Shown in pieces: positions 1-11,049 of a stretch of 64,000 bases of DNA. Below the pieces are notes generated by a model. The model was not told the DNA's origin. It saw only the letters and a program-made list of their open reading frames with translations, and searched no databases. The position numbers and the translations under genes are program-made. Within the stretch, counting starts at the first letter, position 1; each line of letters starts with the position of its first letter. The stretch is from Variovorax paradoxus (GTDB lineage: Bacteria; Pseudomonadota; Gammaproteobacteria; Burkholderiales; Burkholderiaceae_C), in assembly GCF_022009635.1 (NCBI RefSeq), contig NZ_CP091716.1, positions 2,061,001 through 2,125,000 of the forward strand, in the 5' to 3' direction.

Positions 1-10
1 CAGGGCTGAA

Positions 11-184
11 TTACTTCAGCTTGATTTCCTTGTATTCGACATGCTTGCGCGCCTTGGGGTCGAACTTCATGATCGACATCTTTTCAGGCATCGTCTTCTT
101 GTTCTTGCTGGTCGTGTAAAAGTGGCCGGTACCCGCGGTGGATTCCAGCTTGATCTTTTCGCGTCCGCCTTTGCTCGTTGCCAT
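11..184 (-). CDS. rpmG: 50S ribosomal protein L33
   Basis: Encodes a 57-residue basic protein starting [16 protein letters not shown] and containing the L33 core [13 protein letters not shown] followed by [15 protein letters not shown]33 is a small protein of the large ribosomal subunit near the E site. The length fits the family (about 50-57 residues). This version lacks the zinc-ribbon cysteines (no Cys in the protein), so it is the zinc-independent C- form. It lies 11 bp downstream of rpmB on the same strand, the usual rpmB-rpmG operon. The ATG at 184 is the only sensible start. Confidence 0.97.
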   Translation of the reverse strand: MATSKGGREKIKLESTAGTGHFYTTSKNKKTMPEKMSIMKFDPKARKHVEYKEIKLK

Positions 185-195
185 GATTCAGCTCC

Positions 196-429
196 TTAAG
201 CTTGGCCGCGTGCGCGCAGGTCTGCGAGCACGGAGTCGATACCGTTCTTGTCGATCAGGCGCAGCGCGGCGCTCGAAACGCGCAGGCGAACCCAGCGGTT
301 TTCAGTCTCGACCCAGAAACGGCGGTATTGCAGGTTCGGCAGGAACCGGCGCTTGGTTTTGTTGTTGGCGTGGGAAACGTTGTTTCCGACCATCGGGCCT
401 TTGCCCGTTACGTCGCATACGCGTGCCAT
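196..429 (-). CDS. rpmB: 50S ribosomal protein L28
   Basis: Encodes 77 residues beginning [20 protein letters not shown], the characteristic L28 N-terminus, followed by [20 protein letters not shown]28 belongs to the large ribosomal subunit and is needed for late 50S assembly. The open frame extends 45 codons further upstream, but the extension has no L28 homology and the family length (77-78) fixes the ATG at 429. It is the first gene of the rpmB-rpmG operon and has a leader of about 135 nt from a likely sigma-70 promoter. Confidence 0.97.
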   Translation of the reverse strand: MARVCDVTGKGPMVGNNVSHANNKTKRRFLPNLQYRRFWVETENRWVRLRVSSAALRLIDKNGIDSVLADLRARGQA

Positions 430-462
430 GTGGACACTCTTTCTTGAACAGCTGGCACCGGC

Positions 463-479
463 GCAATCGTGGCGATTGC
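463..479 (-). other. hairpin in the rpmB leader
   Basis: A perfect 7-bp inverted repeat (gcaatcg / cgattgc) with a 3-nt loop lies 33 nt upstream of the rpmB start. There is no T-tract, so it is not a terminator. It could affect rpmB translation or mRNA stability. Function is inferred only. Confidence 0.4.
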
Positions 480-572
480 AGGTGTTTTGCAGCTTGACCT
501 CGCCAGAAACGGGTGGCGGTACCCCGACTTTGCCGCGACTCGTAAGAGAGCCTTGTTTCGGCAAAGCCTCGG

Positions 573-578
573 ATTATA
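573..578 (-). promoter_or_regulatory. likely -10 box of the rpmBG promoter
   Basis: The minus strand carries an exact TATAAT in the context GGGCTATAATCC, between the trxB stop and the rpmB start. It would put transcription start near 566 and give a leader of about 135 nt. No good -35 hexamer is visible at 16-18 bp, so the call rests on the -10 and the position. Confidence 0.5.
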
Positions 579-600
579 GCCCTTTTGGGCGACCGACCGC

Positions 601-2433
<1,833 letters not shown>

Positions 2434-2511
2434 TTACGAGCGGCATCGGCCTTTTGTTGTAGTGTTCGTGCGTCCGGCCCCTGCTTTTCTGGACCGGGTG
2501 CCGTGTTTTTC

Positions 2512-4959
2512 ATGACCTATTCGCTCAATACGCTTCAATCTTCCTCTGCCGCCGATGGGCAACCCGTGCGCACGCGCGCCATGCGCTTCGCCCACGAAAT
2601 CACGCTGATCGCAGGATTCGCAGCGCTGTTGTTCTGGCTGCTCGCAATGCTGAGCTTCACGCTGTCCGATGCCGCCTGGTCGACGTCGGGCACCGGAGGC
2701 GAAATCAAGAACTGGGGTGGCCGTGTCGGTGCCTGGCTGGCCGATGGCAGCTACTTTGTCGCGGGCTATTCCGTGTGGTGGTGCCTGGCCGCCGGGCTGC
2801 GCGCCTGGCTGTCGTCGCTGGCCAGTTGGCTGCGCGGCGGTGAGCCGGCTTCGACTGCCGAGCAACAGCCTCCGCGCGGCCGCTTCAACCGCAGCCGTCT
2901 TGCATTCTGGCTCGGCCTCGTGCTGCTGCTGTGCGCGAGCGCCATGCTCGAATGGTCGCGCCTGTACCGTCTCGAAGGCCATCTGCCGGGTGGTGCTGGT
3001 GGCGGTGCAATCGGTGCCCTGGTCGGGCCTTCCAGCGTGCGCTGGCTGGGGTTCACCGGCTCGGCGCTGGTGGCCATTGCCGGCGGCGTGATCGGTTCCG
3101 CGCTGGTGTTCCGTTTCTCGTGGAGCCTGATCGCCGAGCGCATCGGCGCGCGTGCCTATTCGCTCTTCGAGTCGCGCCGCGAAAAGCGCGAAATGGCCGC
3201 CGACATCGCGATGGGCAAGCAGGCCGCCCGCGAACGCGCCGAGGCCGACGAGCCGGCGTTCACGCGCGGCGGCGAAGCCTCGGGCCGGGGCGGCGAGCCT
3301 TCCATGTCCTCCGCGCCGTCGGCCTTCGAGGACGATGACGAAATCCGCATCGAGCCGCGTGCCAAGCGCCGCCCACCGTCTCCGCCGGTGCAGATCGAGC
3401 CGGCAATGACCGAGGTGCCCAAGAGCGATCGCGTCGTCAAGGAGCGCCAGAAGCCGCTCTTCAAGGAACTGCCCGACAGCAAGCTGCCGCAGGTCGATCT
3501 GCTCGACGCCGCGCAGGCGCGCCAGGAAACCGTATCTTCCGACACGCTCGAGATGACCTCGCGCATGATCGAGAAGAAGCTCAAGGACTTCGGCGTCGAG
3601 GTGCGCGTGGTGCTCGCTTCGCCGGGCCCTGTCATCACGCGCTATGAAATCGAGCCCGCCACCGGCGTCAAGGGCTCGCAGATCGTCAACCTTGCCAAGG
3701 ACCTCGCGCGTTCGCTCTCGCTGGTGTCGATCCGCGTGGTCGAGACCATCCCGGGCAAGAACTACATGGCGCTCGAGTTGCCGAACGCCAAGCGCCAGTC
3801 GATCAAGCTCAGCGAAATCCTGGGCTCGCAGATCTACAACGAAGGCAAGTCGATGCTCACCATGGGCCTCGGCAAGGACATCATCGGCAACCCCGTGGTG
3901 GCCGACCTCGCGAAGATGCCGCACGTGCTGGTGGCCGGTACCACCGGCTCGGGCAAGTCGGTGGGTATCAACGCGATGATCCTTTCGCTGCTCTACAAGG
4001 CCGAGGCGCGCGACGTTCGCCTGCTCATGATCGACCCGAAGATGCTCGAAATGTCGGTCTACGAAGGCATCCCGCACCTGCTGGCGCCCGTGGTCACCGA
4101 CATGCGCCAGGCGGCTCACGGCCTGAACTGGTGCGTGGCCGAGATGGAGCGCCGCTACAAGCTCATGAGCAAGCTCGGCGTGCGCAACCTGGCGGGCTAC
4201 AACACCAAGATCGACGAAGCCAAGGCGCGCGAGGAGTTCATCTACAACCCCTTCAGCCTCACGCCGGACGATCCGGAACCGCTCAAGCGCGAACCGCACA
4301 TCGTCGTGGTGATCGACGAGCTGGCCGACCTGATGATGGTGGTCGGCAAGAAGATCGAAGAGCTGATCGCCCGCCTCGCGCAGAAGGCGCGGGCCGCCGG
4401 CATTCACCTGATCCTGGCCACGCAGCGCCCCAGCGTCGACGTGATCACCGGCCTCATCAAGGCCAACATCCCGACCCGCATCGCGTTCCAGGTGTCGAGC
4501 AAGATCGACAGCCGCACCATCCTCGACCAGATGGGCGCCGAAGCGCTGCTCGGCATGGGCGACATGCTCTACATGCCCAGCGGCACCGGCCTGCCTGTGC
4601 GCGTGCACGGCGCCTTCGTGAGCGACGAGGAGGTGCATCGCGTGGTGGCCTACCTCAAGAGCCAGGGCGAGCCCGACTACATCGAGGGCGTGCTCGAAGG
4701 CGGCACGGTCGATGGCGATGGTGACGGCGACATGCTGGGTGGCGGCGGCGATGCCGAAAAAGACCCGATGTACGACCAGGCCGTCGAGGTCGTGCTCAAG
4801 AACCGCAAGGCCAGCATCTCGCTGGTGCAGCGCCACCTGAAGATCGGCTACAACCGCGCCGCTCGCCTGGTCGAGGACATGGAAAAAGCCGGCCTCGTCA
4901 GCGCCATGAGCGGCAGCGGCCAGCGCGAAATTCTGGTGCCGGCGCGCGCGGCCGAATAA
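2512..4959 (+). CDS. ftsK: DNA translocase FtsK
   Basis: An 815-residue septal motor that pumps chromosomal DNA towards the dif site during division. The N-terminal roughly 200 residues hold about four membrane segments. A charged linker (about 210-330) leads to the alpha/beta motor. Walker A is GTTGSGKS at 476-483, and Walker B is VVVIDELAD with Asp602-Glu603. The C-terminal gamma winged helix ([20 protein letters not shown]) would read KOPS sites. A GTG at 2503 could add three residues; the ATG at 2512 is preferred. It heads the conserved ftsK-lolA-rarA order. Confidence 0.96.
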   Translation: MTYSLNTLQSSSAADGQPVRTRAMRFAHEITLIAGFAALLFWLLAMLSFTLSDAAWSTSGTGGEIKNWGGRVGAWLADGSYFVAGYSVWWCLAAGLRAWLSSLASWLRGGEPASTAEQQPPRGRFNRSRLAFWLGLVLLLCASAMLEWSRLYRLEGHLPGGAGGGAIGALVGPSSVRWLGFTGSALVAIAGGVIGSALVFRFSWSLIAERIGARAYSLFESRREKREMAADIAMGKQAARERAEADEPAFTRGGEASGRGGEPSMSSAPSAFEDDDEIRIEPRAKRRPPSPPVQIEPAMTEVPKSDRVVKERQKPLFKELPDSKLPQVDLLDAAQARQETVSSDTLEMTSRMIEKKLKDFGVEVRVVLASPGPVITRYEIEPATGVKGSQIVNLAKDLARSLSLVSIRVVETIPGKNYMALELPNAKRQSIKLSEILGSQIYNEGKSMLTMGLGKDIIGNPVVADLAKMPHVLVAGTTGSGKSVGINAMILSLLYKAEARDVRLLMIDPKMLEMSVYEGIPHLLAPVVTDMRQAAHGLNWCVAEMERRYKLMSKLGVRNLAGYNTKIDEAKAREEFIYNPFSLTPDDPEPLKREPHIVVVIDELADLMMVVGKKIEELIARLAQKARAAGIHLILATQRPSVDVITGLIKANIPTRIAFQVSSKIDSRTILDQMGAEALLGMGDMLYMPSGTGLPVRVHGAFVSDEEVHRVVAYLKSQGEPDYIEGVLEGGTVDGDGDGDMLGGGGDAEKDPMYDQAVEVVLKNRKASISLVQRHLKIGYNRAARLVEDMEKAGLVSAMSGSGQREILVPARAAE

Positions 4960-5003
4960 TTCGCGGGGCTGGACCGGTATTTCTGGTTACGGGTTGAAAG
5001 GAA

Positions 5004-5033
5004 ATTTGCAAAAAGCCATTCGGCATTGCAAAT
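5004..5033. repeat. inverted repeat in the ftsK-lolA gap
   Basis: Perfect 8-bp arms (atttgcaa / ttgcaaat) are separated by 14 nt that contain a small gcc-attc-ggc dyad, giving an extended stem. It lies in the 176-bp gap after ftsK. No T-tract follows. It may be a regulatory site or an RNA structure. Confidence 0.4.
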
Positions 5034-5041
5034 CTTCATCA

Positions 5042-5079
5042 AGACCTACACCTGTCGCAATTGGCGGCAGGTAGGGTCT
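5042..5079 (+). other. bulged hairpin upstream of lolA
   Basis: The segment folds as agacc-ta-cctg-cgc against the complementary gcg-cagg-ta-ggtct, with small bulges and an aattg loop. It ends 56 nt before the proposed lolA start. Without a T-tract it is more likely a leader structure than an intrinsic terminator. Confidence 0.35.
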
Positions 5080-5135
5080 GAACCCGGTGTCACGGCCCCG
5101 TGCCACAGCCTTACAGCTATTGCGAGGAATTCAAA

Positions 5136-5768
5136 TTGAAATTGCGTCATTGGCTATTGATTGGCCTCGTGTGTTCCGCCAACGCCTGGGCGGGCGGCCT
5201 CGAAAGCCTCGAAACCTTCGTGAAGACGGTCAAGTCCGGCCGCGCCGATTTCACCCAGACCGTGACCGCGCCGTCGCGCGAAGGCCAGCCGGGCCGCACC
5301 AAGACATCGACCGGCACCTTCGAGTTTCAGCGTCCGGGCAAATTCAAGTTCGACTACCAGAAGCCCTTTGCGCAGAGCATCGTGGCCGACGGCAGGACGC
5401 TCTGGCTCTACGACGCCGACCTGAACCAGGTCACGCAGCGCGCGCAGGCACAGGCGCTGGGCTCCACGCCCGCCGCGCTGATTGCCGCCGCGCCCGACCT
5501 GAAGGCGCTACAGGCCGACTTCACGCTCGAGGCTTCGCCCGACCGCGACGGCCTGCAATGGGTCAAGGCGACGCCGAAGAACAAGGACGGCCAGCTGCAG
5601 AGCGTGCAGGTGGGCTTCCAGGGCGACGCGCTCGCGGCGCTCGAAATCCTCGACAGCTTCGGCCAGCGTTCGGTGCTCAAGTTCAGCAAGGTCGAAGTGA
5701 ACCCTTCGCTGCCGGCCAGCGTGTTCGACTTCAAGGCGCCCGCCGGCGCCGACGTCGTCAAGCAATAA
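5136..5768 (+). CDS. lolA: outer-membrane lipoprotein carrier protein LolA
   Basis: A periplasmic chaperone that takes lipoproteins released by LolCDE and delivers them to the outer-membrane receptor LolB. With the TTG start at 5136 the 210-residue precursor begins MKLRHWLLIGLVC and has a clean signal peptide cleaved near NAWAGG. A GAGG ribosome site lies 8 nt upstream of this TTG. A GTG at 5100 in the same frame would add 12 residues and spoil the signal peptide. The mature part shows LolA features: RADFTQTV, GTFEFQRPGKFKFDY, and VADGRTLWLYDADLNQVT. It sits between ftsK and rarA, the usual context. Confidence 0.94.
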   Translation: MKLRHWLLIGLVCSANAWAGGLESLETFVKTVKSGRADFTQTVTAPSREGQPGRTKTSTGTFEFQRPGKFKFDYQKPFAQSIVADGRTLWLYDADLNQVTQRAQAQALGSTPAALIAAAPDLKALQADFTLEASPDRDGLQWVKATPKNKDGQLQSVQVGFQGDALAALEILDSFGQRSVLKFSKVEVNPSLPASVFDFKAPAGADVVKQ

Positions 5769-5789
5769 GCCGCCAAGCGTAGAACCGGT

Positions 5790-7082
5790 TTGGCCACCAG
5801 CGCGCATCAACCTCTTGCCGAGCGCCTGCGTCCGCGCACGCTCGGCGAAGTGATCGGCCAGCAGCACCTGCTGGGGCCGGGCATGTCGCTGCGCATCGCG
5901 TTCGAATCGGGCCAGCCGCATTCGTGCATCCTCTGGGGCCCGCCCGGCACCGGCAAGACCACCATCGCGCGGCTCATGGCCGACGCCTTCGACGCGCAGT
6001 TCCTGAGCATCAGCGCGGTGCTCGGAGGCGTGAAGGACATCCGCGAAGCCGTGGACCTTGCCACCGCCGCGCGCGACGGGCTCACGCAGCAGCGCACCAT
6101 CGTCTTCGTCGACGAAGTGCACCGCTTCAACAAGAGCCAGCAGGACGCCTTCCTGCCGCATGTGGAGTCGGGGCTCTTCACCTTCATCGGCGCGACCACC
6201 GAGAACCCGTCGTTCGAGGTCAACTCCGCGTTGCTCTCGCGTGCCGCCGTGTACGTGCTGCAGTCGCTCAACGAAGACGACCTCAAGCAGATCGTGACGC
6301 GCGCGCAGGACATCCAGGCCGTGCCCGCCATCGACACCGCGGCGGTCGACCGCCTCGTGGCGTATGCCGACGGCGACGCACGCCGTCTGCTCAACACGCT
6401 CGAGACGCTCGCTGTCGCGGCGCGCGCCGAGAAGCTCTCGAACATCTCCGACGAATGGCTGCTGCGTGTGCTCGGCGAGCGCATGCGGCGCTACGACAAG
6501 GGCGGCGAGCAGTTCTACGACACCATCAGCGCGCTGCATAAATCGGTGCGCGGCAGCGACCCCGACGCCGCGCTCTATTGGTTCGTGCGCATGCTCGACG
6601 GCGGCGCCGATCCGCGCTACATGGCGCGACGACTCGTACGCATGGCGAGCGAAGACATCGGCCTGGCCGACCCGCGCGCGTTGCGCCTTGCACTCGACGC
6701 GGCCGAGGTCTACGAACGGCTGGGTACCCCGGAAGGCGAACTGGCGCTGGCCGAGTGCGTGGTCTACCTTGCCATCGCGCCCAAGTCGAACGCCGTCTAC
6801 AAGGCCTACAACGCGGTGCGCGCCCTCGTGAAGAAGGACAGCACGCGCCCGGTGCCCATGCACCTGCGCAATGCACCCACCAAGCTCATGAAAGAGCTCG
6901 ACTACGGTAAGGGTTACCGCTATGCGCACGACGAGGAGGGCGGTTTCGCCGCCGGCGAGCGCTACCTTCCCGACGGCCTGGAAGGCCAGGTTTTCTATGA
7001 GCCCGTCGACCGCGGGCTCGAAATCCGCATCGGCGAAAAGCTTCGCGAACTGCGCCGCCTGAACGCTGAAGGCAACGACTGA
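5790..7082 (+). CDS. rarA: replication-associated recombination protein A (MgsA/RarA AAA+ ATPase)
   Basis: A 430-residue clamp-loader-like AAA+ ATPase acting at stalled replication forks. Walker A is GPPGTGKT at residues 50-57, and Walker B with the sensor region is IVFVDEVHRFNKSQQDAF. GATTENPSFEVNSALLSR matches the arginine-finger segment, and the C-terminal MgsA tetramerisation domain contains YDTISALHKSVRGSDPDAALYW. The start is a TTG, 21 bp after lolA, with only a weak ribosome site. The length is typical of the family (about 430-450). Confidence 0.95.
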   Translation: MATSAHQPLAERLRPRTLGEVIGQQHLLGPGMSLRIAFESGQPHSCILWGPPGTGKTTIARLMADAFDAQFLSISAVLGGVKDIREAVDLATAARDGLTQQRTIVFVDEVHRFNKSQQDAFLPHVESGLFTFIGATTENPSFEVNSALLSRAAVYVLQSLNEDDLKQIVTRAQDIQAVPAIDTAAVDRLVAYADGDARRLLNTLETLAVAARAEKLSNISDEWLLRVLGERMRRYDKGGEQFYDTISALHKSVRGSDPDAALYWFVRMLDGGADPRYMARRLVRMASEDIGLADPRALRLALDAAEVYERLGTPEGELALAECVVYLAIAPKSNAVYKAYNAVRALVKKDSTRPVPMHLRNAPTKLMKELDYGKGYRYAHDEEGGFAAGERYLPDGLEGQVFYEPVDRGLEIRIGEKLRELRRLNAEGND

Positions 7083-7162
7083 TACGGTCTTGCAACATGC
7101 GCGCAAGCCGTGCATGACCCCACGCACATACAGCATGAGGTGAGCGGGTAAACCCCGGTCAA

Positions 7163-7189
7163 CACGCACCAAATCAGCGCTGGTGCGTG
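7163..7189. repeat. 9-bp inverted repeat upstream of the liv operon
   Basis: Arms cacgcacca and tggtgcgtg are perfect complements around a 9-nt centre, inside the 240-bp region 7083-7322. It lies about 40 bp upstream of the sigma-54-like element and 134 bp before livH. It may be an activator site. The GCACC/GGTGC half-sites recall NtrC sites but the spacing does not fit that consensus. Confidence 0.4.
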
Positions 7190-7226
7190 ACTACAATCCC
7201 GCCCACAAATCCGCCGGCGACACATG

Positions 7227-7243
7227 TTGGCTGGTTTTTTGCT
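7227..7243 (+). promoter_or_regulatory. possible sigma-54 (-24/-12) promoter for livHMGF
   Basis: The element TTGGCTGGTTTTTTGCT has the invariant GG and GC exactly 10 nt apart, plus TTGC with a flanking T. Transcription would begin near 7254, about 70 nt before livH. The alternative is that the T6 run ends a weak, GU-rich intrinsic terminator for rarA. Confidence 0.35.
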
Positions 7244-7322
7244 TATCAAGCTGGGGGCGCCAAACCGGTGCCCCAGTGGGTGAATGGCACCCCGCAACGG
7301 TGCAACACATAGGGAACGAGAT

Positions 7323-8252
7323 ATGGACATTTTGCTGCAGCAGATCATCAACGGTCTGGTTCTCGGCAGCATGTATGCCTTGATAGCCTTGGGCTACACC
7401 ATGGTGTACGGCATCATCAATCTGATCAACTTTGCGCACGGAGAAGTATTGATGGTGGGGGCTCTGACGAGCTGGACCATCATCGGGCTCATGAAGGACG
7501 GCATGCCCAACACACCGGGCTGGTTGATCCTCCTCATTGCCCTGGTCATTGCCTGCATCGTCGCGGCAACCCTCAATTTCGTGATCGAGAAAGTGGCTTA
7601 CCGGCCGCTGCGCAACAGCCCCAAGCTCGCGCCGCTGATCACCGCCATCGGCATGTCGATCCTGCTGCAGACGCTGGCGATGATCATCTGGAAGCCGACC
7701 AACAAGGCCTATCCCAACCTGCTGCCCACCGACCCCATCCACGTGGCCGGCGCGGTGATCTCTCCCACCCAGGTCATGATCCTCAGCGTCACGGCGTTCT
7801 CGCTCGTGGTGCTCATGTGGCTGGTCAACTACACCAAGCTCGGCCGCGCGATGCGCGCCACCGCGGAGAACCCGCGCGTTGCCGCCCTCATGGGCATTCG
7901 CCCCGACATGGTCATCTCGGCCACCTTCATCATCGGTGCCGTGCTCGCGGCCATCGCCGGCGTGATGTACGCATCGAACTACGGCATCGCGCAACACGCG
8001 ATGGGCTTCCTGCCCGGCCTGAAGGCCTTCACCGCCGCGGTGTTCGGCGGCATCGGCAACCTCGCGGGCGCGGTGGTCGGGGGCATCCTGCTGGGGCTCA
8101 TCGAAGCCATCGGCTCGGGCTACATCGGCACCATCACGGGTGGCGTGCTGGGCAGCAACTACAGCGACATCTTCGCGTTCATCGTGCTGATCGTCATGCT
8201 CACCCTGCGTCCGTCCGGCCTGCTCGGCGAACGCGTGGCGGACCGTGCCTAA
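7323..8252 (+). CDS. livH: branched-chain amino acid ABC transporter permease LivH
   Basis: A 309-residue inner-membrane permease with about eight hydrophobic segments. It begins MDILLQQIINGLVLGSMYAL and continues YTMVYGIINLINFAHGE, the hallmark N-terminus of the LivH group. The C-terminal half contains the conserved AAVFGGIGNLAGAVVGG loop. It would pair with LivM to import leucine-type amino acids or related amides. The ATG at 7323 has an AGGGA ribosome site; the upstream extension of the frame is not conserved. It is the first gene of livHMGF, 10 bp before livM. Confidence 0.95.
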   Translation: MDILLQQIINGLVLGSMYALIALGYTMVYGIINLINFAHGEVLMVGALTSWTIIGLMKDGMPNTPGWLILLIALVIACIVAATLNFVIEKVAYRPLRNSPKLAPLITAIGMSILLQTLAMIIWKPTNKAYPNLLPTDPIHVAGAVISPTQVMILSVTAFSLVVLMWLVNYTKLGRAMRATAENPRVAALMGIRPDMVISATFIIGAVLAAIAGVMYASNYGIAQHAMGFLPGLKAFTAAVFGGIGNLAGAVVGGILLGLIEAIGSGYIGTITGGVLGSNYSDIFAFIVLIVMLTLRPSGLLGERVADRA

Positions 8253-8262
8253 GGAGCGAGAC

Positions 8263-9471
8263 ATGAAGAACAGCAAGAACCTCGCGCTCTACATCGTCGG
8301 CGCCATCGCCGTGCTCGCACTGCCCCTGCTGCTGCAGATGCAAGGCAACGCCTGGGTGCGCATCGCCGACATCGCACTGCTCTACGTGCTGCTGGCACTG
8401 GGCCTGAACATCGTGGTCGGCTATGCTGGCCTGCTCGACCTGGGCTATGTGGCCTTCTTCGCGGTGGGGGCCTACCTCTTCGCGCTCATGGGCTCGTCGC
8501 ATCTGACCGAGACCTTCCCGTGGTTCGCGCAGATGTTCCCGAACGGCATGCACACCTCGCTGCTGATCGTGATACCGCTGGCGCTGGTGGTGGCCGGCTG
8601 CCTCGGCGTGCTGCTGGGGGCGCCCACGCTCAAGCTGCGCGGCGACTACCTGGCCATCGTCACGCTGGGCTTCGGCGAAATCATCCGCGTGTTCCTGAAC
8701 AACCTGGACCAGCCCGTCAACATCACCAACGGTCCGAAGGGCATCACCGCCATCGACTCCATCAAGTTCTGGGGCCTGGACCTCGGCAAGGCATGGAAGT
8801 TCGACGGCTTCACGATCTCTTCGGTGTCGCTTTACTACTACCTGTTCCTGGCGCTCGTGGTCGCGACCGTGATCATTTCGCACCGCCTGCAGACCTCGCG
8901 CATCGGCCGCGCCTGGATGGCCATCCGCGAAGACGAGATCGCCGCCAAGGCCATGGGCATCAACACCCGCAACATGAAGCTGCTGGCCTTCGGCATGGGC
9001 GCGAGCTTCGGCGGTGTGTCGGGCGCGATGTTCGCCGCCTTCCAGGGCTTCGTGTCGCCCGAGTCCTTCAGCCTGATGGAGTCGGTGATGATCGTGGCGA
9101 TGGTGGTGCTCGGCGGCATCGGCCACCTGCCCGGCGTGATTTTGGGCGCCGTGCTGCTGGCGGCCTTGCCCGAAGTGCTGCGCTACGTGGCCGGCCCGCT
9201 GCAGGCGGCCACCGACGGTCGCCTCGACGCATCGATCCTGCGCCAGCTGTTCATCGCGCTGGCCATGATCGTCATCATGCTGCTGCGCCCGCGCGGCCTG
9301 TGGCCTTCGCCGGAGCACGGCAAGACGCTGGCCAGGAAGGGCGGCGTGCCCGTCGACCCGGCCCATGCGGCCGTGGCCCCGGGTTCGCTGCAGACACACG
9401 CGCCGGGCATCGATACGCCCGCCGACGAATTGCCGGGTGCGGCCTCGCGTCCCATGTCGATCAATCCCTGA
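8263..9471 (+). CDS. livM: branched-chain amino acid ABC transporter permease LivM
   Basis: A 402-residue inner-membrane permease, partner of LivH. Hydrophobic segments include ALLYVLLALGLNIVVGYAG, DLGYVAFFAVGAYLFALMG and VMIVAMVVLGGIGHLPG. LKLRGDYLAIVTLGFGEIIR is the conserved cytoplasmic loop that contacts the ATPase. A strong AAGGAG lies 8 nt before the ATG at 8263. The C-terminus has a roughly 55-residue hydrophilic tail (from GKTLARKGG) beyond the last membrane segment, longer than in many LivM proteins. Confidence 0.95.
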   Translation: MKNSKNLALYIVGAIAVLALPLLLQMQGNAWVRIADIALLYVLLALGLNIVVGYAGLLDLGYVAFFAVGAYLFALMGSSHLTETFPWFAQMFPNGMHTSLLIVIPLALVVAGCLGVLLGAPTLKLRGDYLAIVTLGFGEIIRVFLNNLDQPVNITNGPKGITAIDSIKFWGLDLGKAWKFDGFTISSVSLYYYLFLALVVATVIISHRLQTSRIGRAWMAIREDEIAAKAMGINTRNMKLLAFGMGASFGGVSGAMFAAFQGFVSPESFSLMESVMIVAMVVLGGIGHLPGVILGAVLLAALPEVLRYVAGPLQAATDGRLDASILRQLFIALAMIVIMLLRPRGLWPSPEHGKTLARKGGVPVDPAHAAVAPGSLQTHAPGIDTPADELPGAASRPMSINP

Positions 9472-9491
9472 ACGCCGAAGGAGAAATCAAC

Positions 9492-10271
9492 ATGACGACG
9501 ACATCGGACACCATCCTCGACGTGCGCGGCATCTCCAAGCGCTTCGGCGGCTTGCAGGCCCTCTCCGACGTGGGCATCACCATCAAGCGCGGCCAGGTCT
9601 ACGGCCTGATCGGCCCCAACGGCGCTGGCAAGACCACGTTCTTCAACGTGATCACCGGCCTGTACACGCCCGACAGCGGCACCTTCGAGCTCGCTGGCAA
9701 GCCCTACCAGCCCACGGCCGTGCACGAAGTGGCCAAGGCCGGCATTGCGCGCACCTTCCAGAACATCCGCCTCTTCGCCGAAATGACGGCGCTGGAGAAC
9801 GTGATGGTCGGGCGCCACATCCGCACCAACTCCGGCGTGTTCGGCGCCATGCTGCGCACCGGCAGCTTCAAGGCCGAAGAGGCTGCCATCGCCAAGCGCG
9901 CGCATGAGCTGCTCGACTACGTGGGCATCGGCAAGTTCGCCGACTACAAGGCGCGCACGCTGAGCTACGGCGACCAGCGGCGCCTGGAGATCGCACGCGC
10001 GCTGGCTACCGACCCGCAGCTCATCGCGCTGGACGAGCCGGCCGCCGGCATGAACCTGACCGAGAAGGTCGCGCTGCGCGAGCTGATCGACCGCATCCGC
10101 CGCGACAACCGCACCATCCTGATCATCGAACACGACGTCAAGCTCATCATGGGCCTGTGCGACCGCGTCACCGTGCTGGACTACGGCAAGCAGATTGCCG
10201 AAGGAACGCCGGTGGACGTGCAGAAGAACGAGAAGGTGATCGAGGCCTACCTCGGCACCGGAGGCCACTGA
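9492..10271 (+). CDS. livG: branched-chain amino acid ABC transporter ATP-binding protein LivG
   Basis: A 259-residue ABC ATPase. Walker A is GPNGAGKTT (residues 41-49). LSYGDQRRLEIARAL is the LivG-type signature motif with its unusual SYGDQ, and Walker B is LIALDEPAAGMN. The H-loop is IEHDVKLIMG. It powers the LivHM permease together with LivF. An AAGGAG site precedes the ATG, 20 bp after livM, and the stop is followed within 1 bp by livF. Confidence 0.96.
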   Translation: MTTTSDTILDVRGISKRFGGLQALSDVGITIKRGQVYGLIGPNGAGKTTFFNVITGLYTPDSGTFELAGKPYQPTAVHEVAKAGIARTFQNIRLFAEMTALENVMVGRHIRTNSGVFGAMLRTGSFKAEEAAIAKRAHELLDYVGIGKFADYKARTLSYGDQRRLEIARALATDPQLIALDEPAAGMNLTEKVALRELIDRIRRDNRTILIIEHDVKLIMGLCDRVTVLDYGKQIAEGTPVDVQKNEKVIEAYLGTGGH

Positions 10272-10272
10272 A

Positions 10273-11049
10273 ATGACGACAGCAACGATGAGCGAACAAG
10301 CAACCATGGACGGCGCCGCGCAAGCCAAGGCAGCCGGCAAGACGCTGCTGAAGGTCAATGGACTGAAGGTGGGCTACGGCGGCATCCAGGCCGTCAAGGG
10401 CGTGGATTTCGAGGTGCGCGAGGGCGAGCTGGTCTCGCTGATCGGCTCCAACGGCGCCGGCAAGACCACCACCATGAAGGCCATCACCGGCACGCTGCCG
10501 GCCGGAGCCGGCAACATCGAGTTCCTGGGCCGCAGCATCAAGGGCCGCGGCGCCTGGGACTTGGTGTCGGAAGGCCTGGTGATGGTGCCGGAAGGTCGCG
10601 GCGTGTTCACGCGCATGACCATCACCGAGAACCTGCAGATCGGCGCCTACATCCGCAAGGACAAGGCCGAGATCGCGAAGGACATGGAGCGCGTGTTCGT
10701 CACCTTCCCGCGCCTGCGCGAGCGCAAGGACCAGCTGGCCGGCACCATGTCGGGCGGCGAACAGCAGATGCTGGCCATGGGCCGCGCGCTGATGGCGCGC
10801 CCCAAGGTGCTGCTGCTGGACGAACCCACCATGGGCCTGTCGCCGATCATGTGCGACAAGATCTTCGAGGTGGTGCAGACCGTGGCCTCGCAGGGCGTGA
10901 CCATCCTGCTGGTGGAGCAGAACGCCAACCGCGCGCTGCAACTGGCCGATCGGGGCTACGTGATGGAGTCGGGCCTGATCACCATGAGCGGCGAGGCCAA
11001 GGCCCTGCTGAGCGACCCGCGCGTGCGGGCCGCGTACCTGGGCGAATGA
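10273..11049 (+). CDS. livF: branched-chain amino acid ABC transporter ATP-binding protein LivF
   Basis: A 258-residue ABC ATPase, last gene of livHMGF. Walker A is GSNGAGKTT (about residues 58-66), the signature is MSGGEQQMLAMGRAL, and Walker B is VLLLDEPTMGLSP. The first 22 residues are a poorly conserved extension, so the ATG at 10288 (MSEQATMDG) is a possible alternative start. No substrate-binding protein gene accompanies the operon in this window. The stop codon abuts the stop of the convergent Bug gene with no spacer. Confidence 0.95.
   Translation: MTTATMSEQATMDGAAQAKAAGKTLLKVNGLKVGYGGIQAVKGVDFEVREGELVSLIGSNGAGKTTTMKAITGTLPAGAGNIEFLGRSIKGRGAWDLVSEGLVMVPEGRGVFTRMTITENLQIGAYIRKDKAEIAKDMERVFVTFPRLRERKDQLAGTMSGGEQQMLAMGRALMARPKVLLLDEPTMGLSPIMCDKIFEVVQTVASQGVTILLVEQNANRALQLADRGYVMESGLITMSGEAKALLSDPRVRAAYLGE

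Noticed and set aside
2434..4836. Long minus-strand open frame opposite ftsK.
   Set aside because: Shadow of ftsK with low-complexity His/Arg/Ala translation and no domain.
7163..7310. NtrC-type binding sites suggested by several GCACC/GGTGC half-sites.
   Set aside because: Half-site spacing does not fit the TGCACC-N5-GGTGCA consensus, so only the dyad is reported, not an NtrC site.
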